A DNA stretch of 64,000 nucleotides from JAYQKL01 sp049889535. GTDB lineage: Bacteria > Pseudomonadota > Alphaproteobacteria > RS24. Positions 52,802 to 61,692 of the stretch are shown in pieces; the first letter of the stretch is position 1; the number at the start of each line of letters is the position of its first letter. The stretch spans positions 93,025 to 157,024 of the forward strand of contig JBMHDF010000011.1 in assembly GCA_049889535.1 (NCBI GenBank). Reading direction: 5' to 3'. The position numbers and the translations under genes were made by a program. The notes under the pieces were generated by a model. It saw only the letters and a program-made list of their open reading frames with translations, made no database searches and was not told the origin of the DNA.

Positions 52802-53692
52802 ATGAGTTTTGAGAACAATAAAAATCAAATCAAGGCGCCTTATACCCGCGCAGAGCTTATTCAGATGATGCGCTATCAATTTGATATTGGGGTAGATGAG
52901 ACGCTGACAGAGCTGCCGCAAAACCGCTACCAAGCCGCGCAACAAGCGCTTGAAAAAACACTTGAAAAGACAAAACCCCAAAAACAAATGCGCGAAGCCC
53001 CCGCAACATCGCTGGCCCCACCTCAACCCTCAAAGCAAACAATCGCCCATGCCAAGCCACCAGCCAATATTCAGGAAACAGATTTTGCGAATGCGCAAGC
53101 TTTGGCTGACGCCGCAAATGATATAGATGCGTTGAAAAAAGCTGTGATGGAATTTGACGCCTGCCCGTTAAAAAAGCAAGCACGCAACACAGTTTTTAGT
53201 GATGGAAATCCTAGCGCTAAAATTATGCTGATAGGCGAAGCGCCTGGCAAAGAAGAAGATAAAGAAGGCAAACCATTTATCGGTATGAGCGGCAAGCTAT
53301 TGGACAAAATGCTTTCTTATATCGGGCTGGAGCGGGATATGGTTTATATCACGAATATTCTACCGTGGCGGCCACCGGGTAATCGCGCCCCGCGCCCCGA
53401 TGAAACCGCATTATGCCTGCCTTTTGTCAAAAAACATATTGAGCTTATCAAACCAGAGCTCATTTTATTGGTGGGCGGCACATCGGCAAAAGAACTGCTG
53501 CAAACCCCAGAGGGCATCACGAAATTAAGAGGCAAAATGCATGTCATCGACATTCATGGCACCAATTATGATGCCATGGCCATGCTGCACCCTGCTTATT
53601 TATTACGCAACCCCATCCGCAAAGCTGAGAGCTGGCAAGATTTGCTTAAAGTAAAACAATTCATAAACGCCAAAGGCATGGCAAAGGCTTAA
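52802..53692 (+). CDS. Uracil-DNA glycosylase, family 4-like without a complete Fe-S site
   Basis: Removes uracil from DNA. The product is 296 aa: an N-terminal Gln/Lys/Pro-rich extension of about 110 residues, then the UDG domain. Motif 1 is GEAPGKEEDKEGKPFIG (145-161) and motif 2 HPAYLLRNP near 255. NILPWRPPGNRAPRPDE and LILLVGGTSAKELL also match. Family 4 enzymes use four Cys for a [4Fe-4S] cluster. Here only Cys121 and Cys205 are kept, and the other two positions are Phe118 and Trp189. The start is the ATG at 52802 in the gap divergent from ETF-QO. Confidence 0.9.
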   Translation: MSFENNKNQIKAPYTRAELIQMMRYQFDIGVDETLTELPQNRYQAAQQALEKTLEKTKPQKQMREAPATSLAPPQPSKQTIAHAKPPANIQETDFANAQALADAANDIDALKKAVMEFDACPLKKQARNTVFSDGNPSAKIMLIGEAPGKEEDKEGKPFIGMSGKLLDKMLSYIGLERDMVYITNILPWRPPGNRAPRPDETALCLPFVKKHIELIKPELILLVGGTSAKELLQTPEGITKLRGKMHVIDIHGTNYDAMAMLHPAYLLRNPIRKAESWQDLLKVKQFINAKGMAKA

Positions 53693-53700
53693 CGCACATT

Positions 53701-55527
53701 ATGGTGGCAACACAAAACACTCAGCAAAATCATTTCATGCTCGGGCGCACCCGCCCCTTGATGATGGTGTTGAGCTTTATTTTGATTTTTTGCGGGTTTC
53801 TATCCTCACCAGTAGCAGCAAAAATTACCCATATCCCCGTGCCGCGACCTGATTACACCCCCCCACCTCCGACACCTGACGCGGTGCTTTATCAGCAAAT
53901 TTTTGATCTTCAGGAAGATGCCAAATGGAAAGAAGCTGACCAGCTTATCCGTAAAGTCAGGGACAAAAGTCTGATGGGGCATGTCTATCGTTTGCGCTAT
54001 ATGCACCCGACAGCCTATCGCGCAAGCTGGGCCGAAATGTATGATTGGCTACAAAAATATGGCGATCACCCTGGCGCATGGCAGGTTTATAAACTCGCAC
54101 AAAAGCGTAAACCTCGCGGCGCGAAAATGCCCAAAGCCCCACCCTCGCGTGTCTGGCAACAAGCCAGCTCTCGGGTTGAAAATAAACTCTTTCGTTCACG
54201 CGCCAGTCGCACTATCCGAAGAGAAATTCAACGCCTGACCTATCGCGAACGCCCCACACAAGCTTTAAAATATATCTCCAAAAAATCCATCGACCGCCAG
54301 CTTACTGCGGGTGAAACCGATTGGTTGCGGTCACTTATTGCCCGCTCCTATTATATTGAGGGCAAGCCTGAGAATTCATATAAACTCGCTATTAAAGCCA
54401 CGCGCAGCAGAGATTTGGTGCCGCTTAGTGATTGGAATGTAGGCTTGGCGGCATGGCGTTTGGGAAGGTTTAACGCAGCCCTTACGCATTTCACCTACTT
54501 ACTTGATAATGAAAACGCCTCTAAACGCTATCGGGCAGCAGCTGCCGTTTGGGCCGCGCGCATTCATGAAATAAGGGGCAATGATAAACAAATGAAAAAC
54601 ATGCTCGCGCGTGCGGTCGAAATTGGTGGTCATAATTTTTATGGTTTATTGGCTCAACAAAAACTTAATGGCCGCATTAAAGTGACTTGGCTCTACGAAC
54701 CCCCTAAAGAAAAAGTTGATATCAGCCATCATAAAGCAATTGCGCGGGCAGAAAAATTATTAAGTGCTAGCCAGCAAGAACTCGCCGAGCTTGAATTGCT
54801 GTATCTGGGGGAAAGGCTGGGGCAAACACAGGCGCGCAATTTGCTAGAAATGGCGCGTGAAAAACAATTACCCGCCGTTGAGCTGGCCATGACCTATCAA
54901 ACTGATTTGGGGCAAAATTTTAAAGAAAACGAATTATCAGAAGGCCAGTTTCCCTTACCCGGTTATGGACCCACAACGGGTTACCGCATTGATAAAGCTG
55001 TTCTTTATGGACTTATTCGACAGGAAAGCCGGTTCAAAGCGCGGGCAAAATCATCGGCTGGCGCAAGAGGATTAATGCAAATCATGCCCGGCACTGCTGC
55101 TTTTGTGACGGGTGACCGGAAACTTCGATATCGCGCCGGACGTGATAAGTTATACCGCATATCTTTTAACATGAATATCGGGCAGTCTTACCTTGAAGGG
55201 CTCATGCAAGACAAACATATAGATAATAACCTGCTTTTTGCGCTGGCATCTTATAATGCGGGGCCCGGCAATATGCGCCGATGGAAAAAAGAAATCGGCC
55301 CGAATGAAGACCCGCTTTTATTTATTGAAAGTCTGCCTGCGCCAGAAACGCGCCATTATATTCAAAAAGTCATGCGCAATATTTGGCTTTATCGCCATAA
55401 ACTCGACCAAGATTTAACAAGCCTTGAGCAAATGGCTCGCAATCAATGGCCGATATATGAGGCGCAGGATAATGAAAAAGCCCTTTCCCAGACAGTGTTG
55501 GAAACAAAGTCCAGAAAAAGGCGCTAA
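53701..55527 (+). CDS. Soluble lytic murein transglycosylase
   Basis: Cleaves peptidoglycan glycan strands to 1,6-anhydro products in the periplasm. The product is 608 aa. A signal peptide or anchor (MMVLSFILIFCGFLSS, cleavage near VAA) is followed by a long alpha-helical superhelical region (residues 60-400). A C-terminal SLT domain has the catalytic Glu in IRQESRFKARAKSSAGARGLMQIMPGTA, with NMNIGQSYLEGL and ALASYNAGPGNMRRW (read as separate blocks). It starts 9 bases after the UDG gene and is probably co-transcribed. It is convergent with atpF. Confidence 0.94.
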   Translation: MVATQNTQQNHFMLGRTRPLMMVLSFILIFCGFLSSPVAAKITHIPVPRPDYTPPPPTPDAVLYQQIFDLQEDAKWKEADQLIRKVRDKSLMGHVYRLRYMHPTAYRASWAEMYDWLQKYGDHPGAWQVYKLAQKRKPRGAKMPKAPPSRVWQQASSRVENKLFRSRASRTIRREIQRLTYRERPTQALKYISKKSIDRQLTAGETDWLRSLIARSYYIEGKPENSYKLAIKATRSRDLVPLSDWNVGLAAWRLGRFNAALTHFTYLLDNENASKRYRAAAAVWAARIHEIRGNDKQMKNMLARAVEIGGHNFYGLLAQQKLNGRIKVTWLYEPPKEKVDISHHKAIARAEKLLSASQQELAELELLYLGERLGQTQARNLLEMAREKQLPAVELAMTYQTDLGQNFKENELSEGQFPLPGYGPTTGYRIDKAVLYGLIRQESRFKARAKSSAGARGLMQIMPGTAAFVTGDRKLRYRAGRDKLYRISFNMNIGQSYLEGLMQDKHIDNNLLFALASYNAGPGNMRRWKKEIGPNEDPLLFIESLPAPETRHYIQKVMRNIWLYRHKLDQDLTSLEQMARNQWPIYEAQDNEKALSQTVLETKSRKRR

Positions 55528-55548
55528 TTTCAAATATAAGTTTTAATA

Positions 55549-56034
55549 TTAGTGAAGGTTTTTAGCCAAACCAGTAATCGTGTCATCAACCAGTTTTTTA
55601 CTTTGACTGGCGGATATATTATCCGTGATAAGAACAGCTGCAGCATTGATGGCCAGATTAACAGTGGCACGGCGCACTTCTTGCGATAATTGCGCCTCTG
55701 CACGAGCTATTTTTTCTTCAGCTTGCGCTGTGCGGCGCTCAAGACGCTCTTTGAGTGCCACTTCAGCTTCTGCCGCAATGCGCTTGGCGTCTTCTTCCGC
55801 CTGCTTTACCAATGCCGAAGCTTCTTGCTTGGCTTCTTTGGCACGCTTTTCATAATCTGCCAACAAATCCATAGCTTCTTGGCGCAAAGCGTTTGCCTCA
55901 TCAAGTTCATTTTTGATATTTTCCGCTCGCTCATCAAGCATAGCGGCAACTTTGCTCGGCAGTTTAAGGCGAATAAAGCCCAGAATAACCAGCACAAAAG
56001 AAAGAGCGACAAAAAATGATGCATCAAACTTCAT
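55549..56034 (-). CDS. atpF: ATP synthase F0 subunit b
   Basis: Peripheral-stalk subunit of the F1F0 ATP synthase. The product is 161 aa. One N-terminal membrane segment (SFFVALSFVLVILGFIRL) is followed by an amphipathic Ala/Glu/Lys/Arg-rich stalk helix (LDERAENIKNELDEANALRQEAMDLLADYEKRA and following). Alphaproteobacteria carry two diverged b-type subunits; this one and the preceding b' form the stalk heterodimer. It is the last gene of the F0 operon, 4 bases after b'. Confidence 0.93.
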   Translation of the reverse strand: MKFDASFFVALSFVLVILGFIRLKLPSKVAAMLDERAENIKNELDEANALRQEAMDLLADYEKRAKEAKQEASALVKQAEEDAKRIAAEAEVALKERLERRTAQAEEKIARAEAQLSQEVRRATVNLAINAAAVLITDNISASQSKKLVDDTITGLAKNLH

Positions 56035-56038
56035 AATC

Positions 56039-56545
56039 TTATCCTTTCAGAGCTGAGTCTGTTTCAGCCTGCACAGAATTCAAAGCGTCTTGAACAGATT
56101 TCTCTGATACTTGTTTGCCAGTTGCCGCTGCAACAATTTCACCTGTTATACTCACAGCAGCGATTTGAACTTGTTGCAAAGCTTCGTCACGCGTATCAGA
56201 TAGACGCTTTTCAGCAGCCGCTAAATTAGCGGCCAGCTTGGCGTCTAAATCAGCCTCTTGCGCTGCAATGGTTTCATTTGCTGCATCACGCGCTTGCTGG
56301 GCAATCGCTAGCGCCTTGCTACGCGCATCTGCAAGCGCTGCTTCATAAGCTTCCAGTGCCTTTTCAGCATCGTCGCGTAATTTTGCGGCTTGGGCCAAAT
56401 CGTCATCAATGCGCGTTTTGCGTTCAGCAATAATGCCACCAATTTTCGGCAATGCGAATTTCGACAATATGACATAAAGCGCGATAAAGGTGATTGCCAA
56501 CCAGACAAGCTGGGGAGCAAAAACCGTTGGGTCAAGCTGTGGCAT
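56039..56545 (-). CDS. atpG: ATP synthase F0 subunit b'
   Basis: Second b-type stalk subunit (b', variously named atpG, atpF2 or atpX). The product is 168 aa. Residues 1-10 (MPQLDPTVFA) and the membrane segment QLVWLAITFIALYVILSKFALPKIGGII match b' proteins, followed by an Ala-rich helix with DDDLAQAAKLRDDAEKALEAYE. It lies between atpE and atpF. The symbol atpG is also used elsewhere for the gamma subunit, so it should be read as b'. Confidence 0.92.
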   Translation of the reverse strand: MPQLDPTVFAPQLVWLAITFIALYVILSKFALPKIGGIIAERKTRIDDDLAQAAKLRDDAEKALEAYEAALADARSKALAIAQQARDAANETIAAQEADLDAKLAANLAAAEKRLSDTRDEALQQVQIAAVSITGEIVAAATGKQVSEKSVQDALNSVQAETDSALKG

Positions 56546-56611
56546 ATTCGCCTCTTCTTAAAGTGTTGTCCCCCCAAATTGACATCAACAAGGGGGGGAA
56601 AATTCTCTTAA

Positions 56612-56839
56612 TTAGACAACAAAGAGAAGAATCAAGGCAACAATCAAGCCAAACAGGCCAGTCGCTTCAGCCAAAGCAAAACCGAGTAGCAAGTTCGGGA
56701 ACTGGCTTTGTGCTGCTGAAGGGTTGCGCAGGGCACCGGCAAGATAGTTACCGAAAATTGTACCAATTGAAATACCTGCACCGGCAAGAGCGATACATGC
56801 GATACCGGCACCAATATATTTAGCTGCTTCTGCTTCCAT
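56612..56839 (-). CDS. atpE: ATP synthase F0 subunit c
   Basis: Proton-carrying ring subunit. The product is 75 aa and forms a two-helix hairpin. Helix 1 is glycine-rich (GAGIACIALAGAGISIGTIFG), the polar loop is RNPSAAQSQ, and helix 2 carries the essential carboxylate Glu58 (LLGFALAEATGLFGLIVALILLF). There is no polar Na+-binding signature around Glu58, so proton coupling is expected. Its AT-rich upstream gap includes GGAG before the ATG. Confidence 0.97.
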   Translation of the reverse strand: MEAEAAKYIGAGIACIALAGAGISIGTIFGNYLAGALRNPSAAQSQFPNLLLGFALAEATGLFGLIVALILLFVV

Positions 56840-56883
56840 AATGTTTTCTCCGTAAAAATGCCCGAAGGCGGTTAAAGTTAAAA

Positions 56884-57672
56884 TTAATGATCAAGGTGAA
56901 TAGCATCATTCAGGTAAATACATGTCAAAATTGTGAACACATAAGCCTGAAGAAATGCAATGAGAAATTCCAATCCGGTGAATGCGACCATCATGGCGAC
57001 TGGCGCAATCGCACCAGCGGACATAAGACCGCCAGCTGATAAAAACGCCACCGCGAAACCACCAAATACTTTCAACATGGTGTGGCCTGCCATCATATTG
57101 GCAAACAAACGAACTGACAGACTGACAGGGCGCGTTAAATAAGAAATGAGCTCAATGATAACCAATAAAGGCATCAGAGCTGCAGGAATCCCTGACGGCA
57201 CAAAAAGCTTCAAAAAGCCAATCCCATGGCGCGCAAAACCAACAGCTGTTACCAGCAAAAAGACCACAGAGGCCAATGCGAAAGTGACAATCAAATGTGA
57301 GGTCACGGTAAAGGAATAAGGCACCATACCGAGCATGTTGCAGAATAAAACGAAAATAAATAGGGTAAAGACGAATGGGAAATATTTTAGCCCTTCCGTG
57401 CCTGTGTTTTCGCGAATCATATTGGCAACAAACTCATAAGCCAGTTCACCCATTGATTGCAAACGCCCCGGCACAAGACTTGCCCCGCGCGCCGCTGAGG
57501 TTAAAAATAAAGTTGCAGCCGCCACAACAATCACCATCCATAAAGACGAATTGGTGAAGCTCGGGTCAATACCGGCAATTTCTGGAAGTTTGAAAATGGG
57601 GGTTACTTCAAACTGGTGCATTGGGTCAACATTAAAACCACCAGTCTCTTGTCCGTTCGCAGATGAAGCCAC
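56884..57672 (-). CDS. atpB: ATP synthase F0 subunit a
   Basis: Membrane subunit that forms the proton half-channels next to the c-ring. The product is 262 aa with about five or six membrane segments. The essential Arg lies in LTRPVSLSVRLFANMMAGH, and the C-terminal AFLQAYVFTILTCIYLNDAIH is typical. The start is assigned to GTG at 57672: AGGAG overlaps the atpI stop 7 bases upstream, whereas the ATGs further upstream lie inside atpI. An internal ATG at MHQFEVTP (57621) is another option. Confidence 0.93.
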   Translation of the reverse strand: MASSANGQETGGFNVDPMHQFEVTPIFKLPEIAGIDPSFTNSSLWMVIVVAAATLFLTSAARGASLVPGRLQSMGELAYEFVANMIRENTGTEGLKYFPFVFTLFIFVLFCNMLGMVPYSFTVTSHLIVTFALASVVFLLVTAVGFARHGIGFLKLFVPSGIPAALMPLLVIIELISYLTRPVSLSVRLFANMMAGHTMLKVFGGFAVAFLSAGGLMSAGAIAPVAMMVAFTGLEFLIAFLQAYVFTILTCIYLNDAIHLDH

Positions 57673-57676
57673 GCCT

Positions 57677-58090
57677 TCACTCCTCTTTTTGGGAACTTTC
57701 ATTCCCATTCTCATCCAACCCCATGCGCGCATTCATCTCGCGCGAGGTTCGCAACATATTTATAACACCTGCCGCCATGCCAAGAACCAGCATAATCAGC
57801 AAGAATAGCGGGCCTGTGCCAAAATAACCATCAAGCCACCAGCCAAGATAACCACCAACCACAATCCCAACCACAAGCTCAATTGAGAGCCGATATGCAA
57901 GACCAATGGCAGAGGACCTTCCACGCTGGGCAGTTTGGCCAATACTCCGCTTAGTTTGCGCCTGTTCCACCTTGTTTGAGAGTGTTTCTAGAGCAGAATA
58001 CTGATCTGAAGACCGTTTTTTTTCATGAACGGTTTCGGATTTAGTTTCAGTATTTTCCTCTTTATCGTTTGTTCCCAAAGGACTGTCCAA
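57677..58090 (-). CDS. atpI: ATP synthase assembly protein AtpI
   Basis: Small membrane protein that opens alphaproteobacterial F0 operons; relatives assist c-ring assembly and Mg2+ supply. The product is 137 aa. A charged N-terminal region (about 60 residues) is followed by two membrane helices, LAYRLSIELVVGIVVGGYLGWWLDGYFG and PLFLLIMLVLGMAAGVINMLR (segments), typical of the AtpI/DUF-type family. No ATG lies in frame before the first helix; the best start is TTG at 58090 with GAGAG 6 bases upstream, bounded by an in-frame TGA. The N-terminus is therefore less certain. Confidence 0.85.
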   Translation of the reverse strand: MDSPLGTNDKEENTETKSETVHEKKRSSDQYSALETLSNKVEQAQTKRSIGQTAQRGRSSAIGLAYRLSIELVVGIVVGGYLGWWLDGYFGTGPLFLLIMLVLGMAAGVINMLRTSREMNARMGLDENGNESSQKEE

Positions 58091-58134
58091 ATGATTCTCT
58101 CAAGCTCGGTTTCTAAAGACCCAAACTCGCGCGC

Positions 58135-58163
58135 ACACTATCCTTAGACGAGGTTTCTGTCAA
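58135..58163 (-). promoter_or_regulatory. Candidate promoter for the F0 operon
   Basis: On the minus strand a perfect -35 TTGACA (58158-58163) is followed at the ideal 17-base distance by TAGTGT (58135-58140), which keeps the key TA...T of the -10. Predicted transcription starts near 58128, about 38 bases before atpI. It lies in the 88-base smc-atpI gap. Confidence 0.55.
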
Positions 58164-58178
58164 GCGTCACAGGTGAGT

Positions 58179-61100
58179 TTAGCTAGCGGTTTTTGCCTGA
58201 TTTTGCTCATTTTCAGATGCGACATTTCCGCCAGTTTCGGCAAATTGCTCTGCCGTGGCCAAATCAACCGAAATCAGCTGGCTCACACCGCGCTCTTGCA
58301 TGGTCACACCAAACAAACGGTCAACCCGTGCCATTGTCAATGCATGGTGCGTGATAAGCAAAAACCGCGTATCTGTCGATTCGGCAATTTCAGAAATCAT
58401 ATTGCAAAAACGCTCAACATTGGCATCATCAAGTGGCGCATCAACCTCATCCAACACACAAATTGGCGATGGATTGGTTAAAAACACCGCAAAAATCAAT
58501 GACATGGCAGTCAACGCCTGCTCACCACCCGATAAAAGCGACATGACTTGTGGTTTTTTACCAGGCGGGTGTGCAATGATTTCTAACCCTGCCTGAAGCG
58601 GGTCATCGGACTCGGTAAACTTCAGCTCTGCTGTGCCGCCCCCAAAAAGCTGGGTAAAGAGGCGCTTAAAATGGCCATTCACAGTATCAAATGCCGCCAA
58701 TAAACGCTCGCGCCCTTCTCGGTTTAACTGTCCGATACCATGCCGTAATTTATTAATTGCTTGGGTGAGGTCTTCTTTTTCAGCGCTTAACTCTTCAATT
58801 TGAGCAGCAATTTCTGTCGCCTCTTCTTCCGCCCGTAAATTCACACCGCCAAGATTCTCTCTTTCGCGGCGATAACGCTCAAGCTTGGTTTCAATTTCTT
58901 CCGCATTCGGAAATGGTTTGTCAGGATTGTGATTGGCAATGGCTAAAGCTTCTTCGGGAGCAACTTGCAGGGTTTCGCGAATACGCTGTCCCCATTCACT
59001 CACACGCTCCTGATTACCCTCCAATGTTGCCTCTAACCGCGCTTTTAATTCACGGGCTTCAGATGCATCAGACTGCAGGCTGCGGAGCATTTTATCCGCT
59101 TCAGCCAATTGGGTTTCCGCCACCGCCAGTGCATCTGCCGCTTCCTGACGGGTTTTTTCAGCCGTTTCGATTGTGTCCACTAAAGCCAGTCGACGCGCAG
59201 CTAATGTTTCAGGCAGTTTTTCAGCCTCTTTTTGTTGCGCTTGAATGCTGGTTTCGCGTCTTACAAACTCTGCCAATTGGCTTTGCGCGCCTGTCAGACG
59301 GTTTTGCCATTCTGACATTTCTGTCTGCAGCGCGGTCAAGCGATTTTCACGCGCCTCACGCTCGCGCGTTAAGCCGGTTTGCTCGGTGCGGCGGGCAGCC
59401 AGTTCAGCGCGGGCTTCTGCAACTTTGATTTGCCGCGATTCTTGCTCAATCGATGGATCCTCTTGCTGCTCAATCGCTTTGGTCTGGCTTTCCATTTCGC
59501 TCAGATTTTGCGCGACCTCATTCAAATCACTGGTGAGACGCTGAAAAGCTTCTTCAATAGCCGCCAGTCTAGAAACATGTTTGGCCGCACCGCGTTCTAA
59601 ATCCGCTAAATCCTGGCGTTTTTGGGCTAACTCTGCCTGTGCCGTGCGCAATGCGGTGCGTGCTTGGTTATCTCTATCACTTGCTGCGCGCGCTTTATCG
59701 CGCGCCTGCGCAGCGGCCTGACTGGCTGATTGCGCTAGATTTTGCGCGGTTTGCAATTCTTTTTCCAGCTCATTCAGGCGGTTACGCTGCTCTAATCTTT
59801 GGGCGGCAGGAGTTGGCGCATCAGCTGCCACACAATAGCCGTCCCATCGCCACACATCACCTTCTGGACTGACCAATCTTTGACCTGGCGCCAACTGATA
59901 ACGCAAAGCCTCGCCCTGCTCCTTATCCACCACCCCAATCTGGCCCAAACGCAAAGATAGAACAGCCGCGCCTTTCACAAAATCTGACAAAGGCTTTACG
60001 CCCTCTGGTAATGTGTGGCTTTGTTGATTTGCCATCTCTGCTTTGCGCCAATGGGCAGGCGCGTCCGTATCGGCGGAAGCGTCCAAATCATCACCTAAAA
60101 CTGCCCCAAGCGCGGTTTCAAAACCGGCCTCCACCGAAACGGAGTCAATCAGGCTAGGCCAGCTAGGCCCATCGGGTTTGGCAAACATTGCCGATAAAGC
60201 AGCCCGTTCACCAACCAGTCGGTCGACCACAGCTTGCGCTTCTTTTTCAGGACCCAAACAATCATCAAGCTTGAGATTTGCTTGCGTCAAATCCTCTTGT
60301 GCCTGATTGGCAACATCCAGTGCAGATTGCTCAAGCGCTTCTGCATCTGAAACGGCTTTCATCAGCCCCTGTTTCTCGTCCTCAGAAACATGATCAGCAA
60401 GTAAATTTTCACGCTCTTCAACCAAGCGCTCTTGCTCGGTTTGAATGCGGGTTTGTTTTTGAGCCGCCGCATTTGCGGAGGCCGCCAACTCACCCAATCG
60501 TGCGCGGCGCTCAGCCAATTTACGATTGGTTTCATCAAGTGCGGCTTCTGCATCAGCCAAAACGGTCTCTGCGCTGGCAACAGCTTCAGCCGCGCGTTGC
60601 TCAGCGGCTTCTTCAGCTTCAGTATCAGCCTGATTAAGCGTCTCATACTCGCTTTGGCGACGCTCATATTGGGCTTGCGCATCTTGCAAAAAGGCCTGCT
60701 CGCGGGCTTTATCCTGCTCCAGCACTTGTAACTGCTCCGCCAGCCGCGCCATCGTCTCGCGCGCTTGCTGTTCTTCCTTTTCCAGACCATCGCGCTCAAC
60801 AATCAAACGCCGCAAGGCCGCCGCGGCTGCGACTTCTTCCTCTCTGAGCGGTGGTACTTGCGCTTGCAAATTCAATTGCGTGGTATTGGCCTCACTCACT
60901 TTGCCTGTTAGCGCCGCTACAGCCTGCTCTGCCTCACGCAATGCCTGACTGGCTTCTTGTGCGGCATCAACAGCCTGTTGCCATCGCAAATGCAAAAACA
61001 GCGCTTCAACTTCCCGAATTTGTCCAGATAAATTACGATAGCGTTTAGCTTGACGCGCTTGGCGTTGCAGGCTGCGCAATTGCGTTTCCATATTGCCCAA

Positions 61101-61691
61101 TGCATCGTCAAGCTTTTCAAGATTGCTTTCTGCACCACGCAATTTCAATTCCGCATCATGACGGCGCGTATGCAAGCCAGAAATACCAGCCGCTTCTTCT
61201 AAGATTTTGCGCCGTGCCTCTGGCTTGGCGTTAATCAACTCACCAATCTGGCCTTGTTTAACCAGCGCTGGCGAACGCGCACCTGTTGACGCATCGGCAA
61301 ACATGAGCTGCACATCACGTGCGCGCACATCTTTGCTGTTAATTTTATAGGCCGAGCCATCATCGCGCTCAATCCGACGAATAACCTCAATGAGTTCTTC
61401 ATCATTATATTCAGGCGGCGCGGTATGTTCCTGATTATCCAGCACCAAAGCCACTTCGGCAAAATTGCGCGCAGGGCGGGTATTGGTGCCAGAAAAAATC
61501 ACATCTTCCATGCCCGAACCGCGCATTGATTTATATGAGGTTTCGCCCATCACCCAGCGCAGCGCTTCAAGTAGGTTAGATTTACCGCAGCCATTAGGCC
61601 CAACAACGCCTGTCAGGCCCGGTAAAATATCCAAATCCACTGGGTCAACAAAAGACTTAAACCCGGATAGTCTGAGCTTGGAAAATTTCAT
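58179..61691 (-). CDS. smc: Chromosome segregation ATPase SMC
   Basis: Condensin core that compacts and individualises replicated chromosomes. The product is 1170 aa, as expected. Walker A GPNGCGKS is at 31-38. Two long coiled-coil arms (about 170-500 and 660-1000) flank the hinge (about 510-640, with PSWPSLIDSVSVEAGFETALGAVLGDD and the following glycine-bearing region). The C-terminal head has the signature LLSGGEQALTAMSLIFA and Walker B PICVLDEVDAPLDDANVERF (block). AGGAG precedes the ATG. No scpA/scpB genes are in the window. It is 1 base after the DsbA-like gene. Confidence 0.97.
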   Translation of the reverse strand: MKFSKLRLSGFKSFVDPVDLDILPGLTGVVGPNGCGKSNLLEALRWVMGETSYKSMRGSGMEDVIFSGTNTRPARNFAEVALVLDNQEHTAPPEYNDEELIEVIRRIERDDGSAYKINSKDVRARDVQLMFADASTGARSPALVKQGQIGELINAKPEARRKILEEAAGISGLHTRRHDAELKLRGAESNLEKLDDALGNMETQLRSLQRQARQAKRYRNLSGQIREVEALFLHLRWQQAVDAAQEASQALREAEQAVAALTGKVSEANTTQLNLQAQVPPLREEEVAAAAALRRLIVERDGLEKEEQQARETMARLAEQLQVLEQDKAREQAFLQDAQAQYERRQSEYETLNQADTEAEEAAEQRAAEAVASAETVLADAEAALDETNRKLAERRARLGELAASANAAAQKQTRIQTEQERLVEERENLLADHVSEDEKQGLMKAVSDAEALEQSALDVANQAQEDLTQANLKLDDCLGPEKEAQAVVDRLVGERAALSAMFAKPDGPSWPSLIDSVSVEAGFETALGAVLGDDLDASADTDAPAHWRKAEMANQQSHTLPEGVKPLSDFVKGAAVLSLRLGQIGVVDKEQGEALRYQLAPGQRLVSPEGDVWRWDGYCVAADAPTPAAQRLEQRNRLNELEKELQTAQNLAQSASQAAAQARDKARAASDRDNQARTALRTAQAELAQKRQDLADLERGAAKHVSRLAAIEEAFQRLTSDLNEVAQNLSEMESQTKAIEQQEDPSIEQESRQIKVAEARAELAARRTEQTGLTREREARENRLTALQTEMSEWQNRLTGAQSQLAEFVRRETSIQAQQKEAEKLPETLAARRLALVDTIETAEKTRQEAADALAVAETQLAEADKMLRSLQSDASEARELKARLEATLEGNQERVSEWGQRIRETLQVAPEEALAIANHNPDKPFPNAEEIETKLERYRRERENLGGVNLRAEEEATEIAAQIEELSAEKEDLTQAINKLRHGIGQLNREGRERLLAAFDTVNGHFKRLFTQLFGGGTAELKFTESDDPLQAGLEIIAHPPGKKPQVMSLLSGGEQALTAMSLIFAVFLTNPSPICVLDEVDAPLDDANVERFCNMISEIAESTDTRFLLITHHALTMARVDRLFGVTMQERGVSQLISVDLATAEQFAETGGNVASENEQNQAKTAS

Positions 61692-61692
61692 C

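Noticed and set aside
58913..59428. 171-codon open frame opposite smc
   Set aside because: Antisense to the SMC coiled coil, low-complexity translation, no start signal; smc itself is unambiguous.
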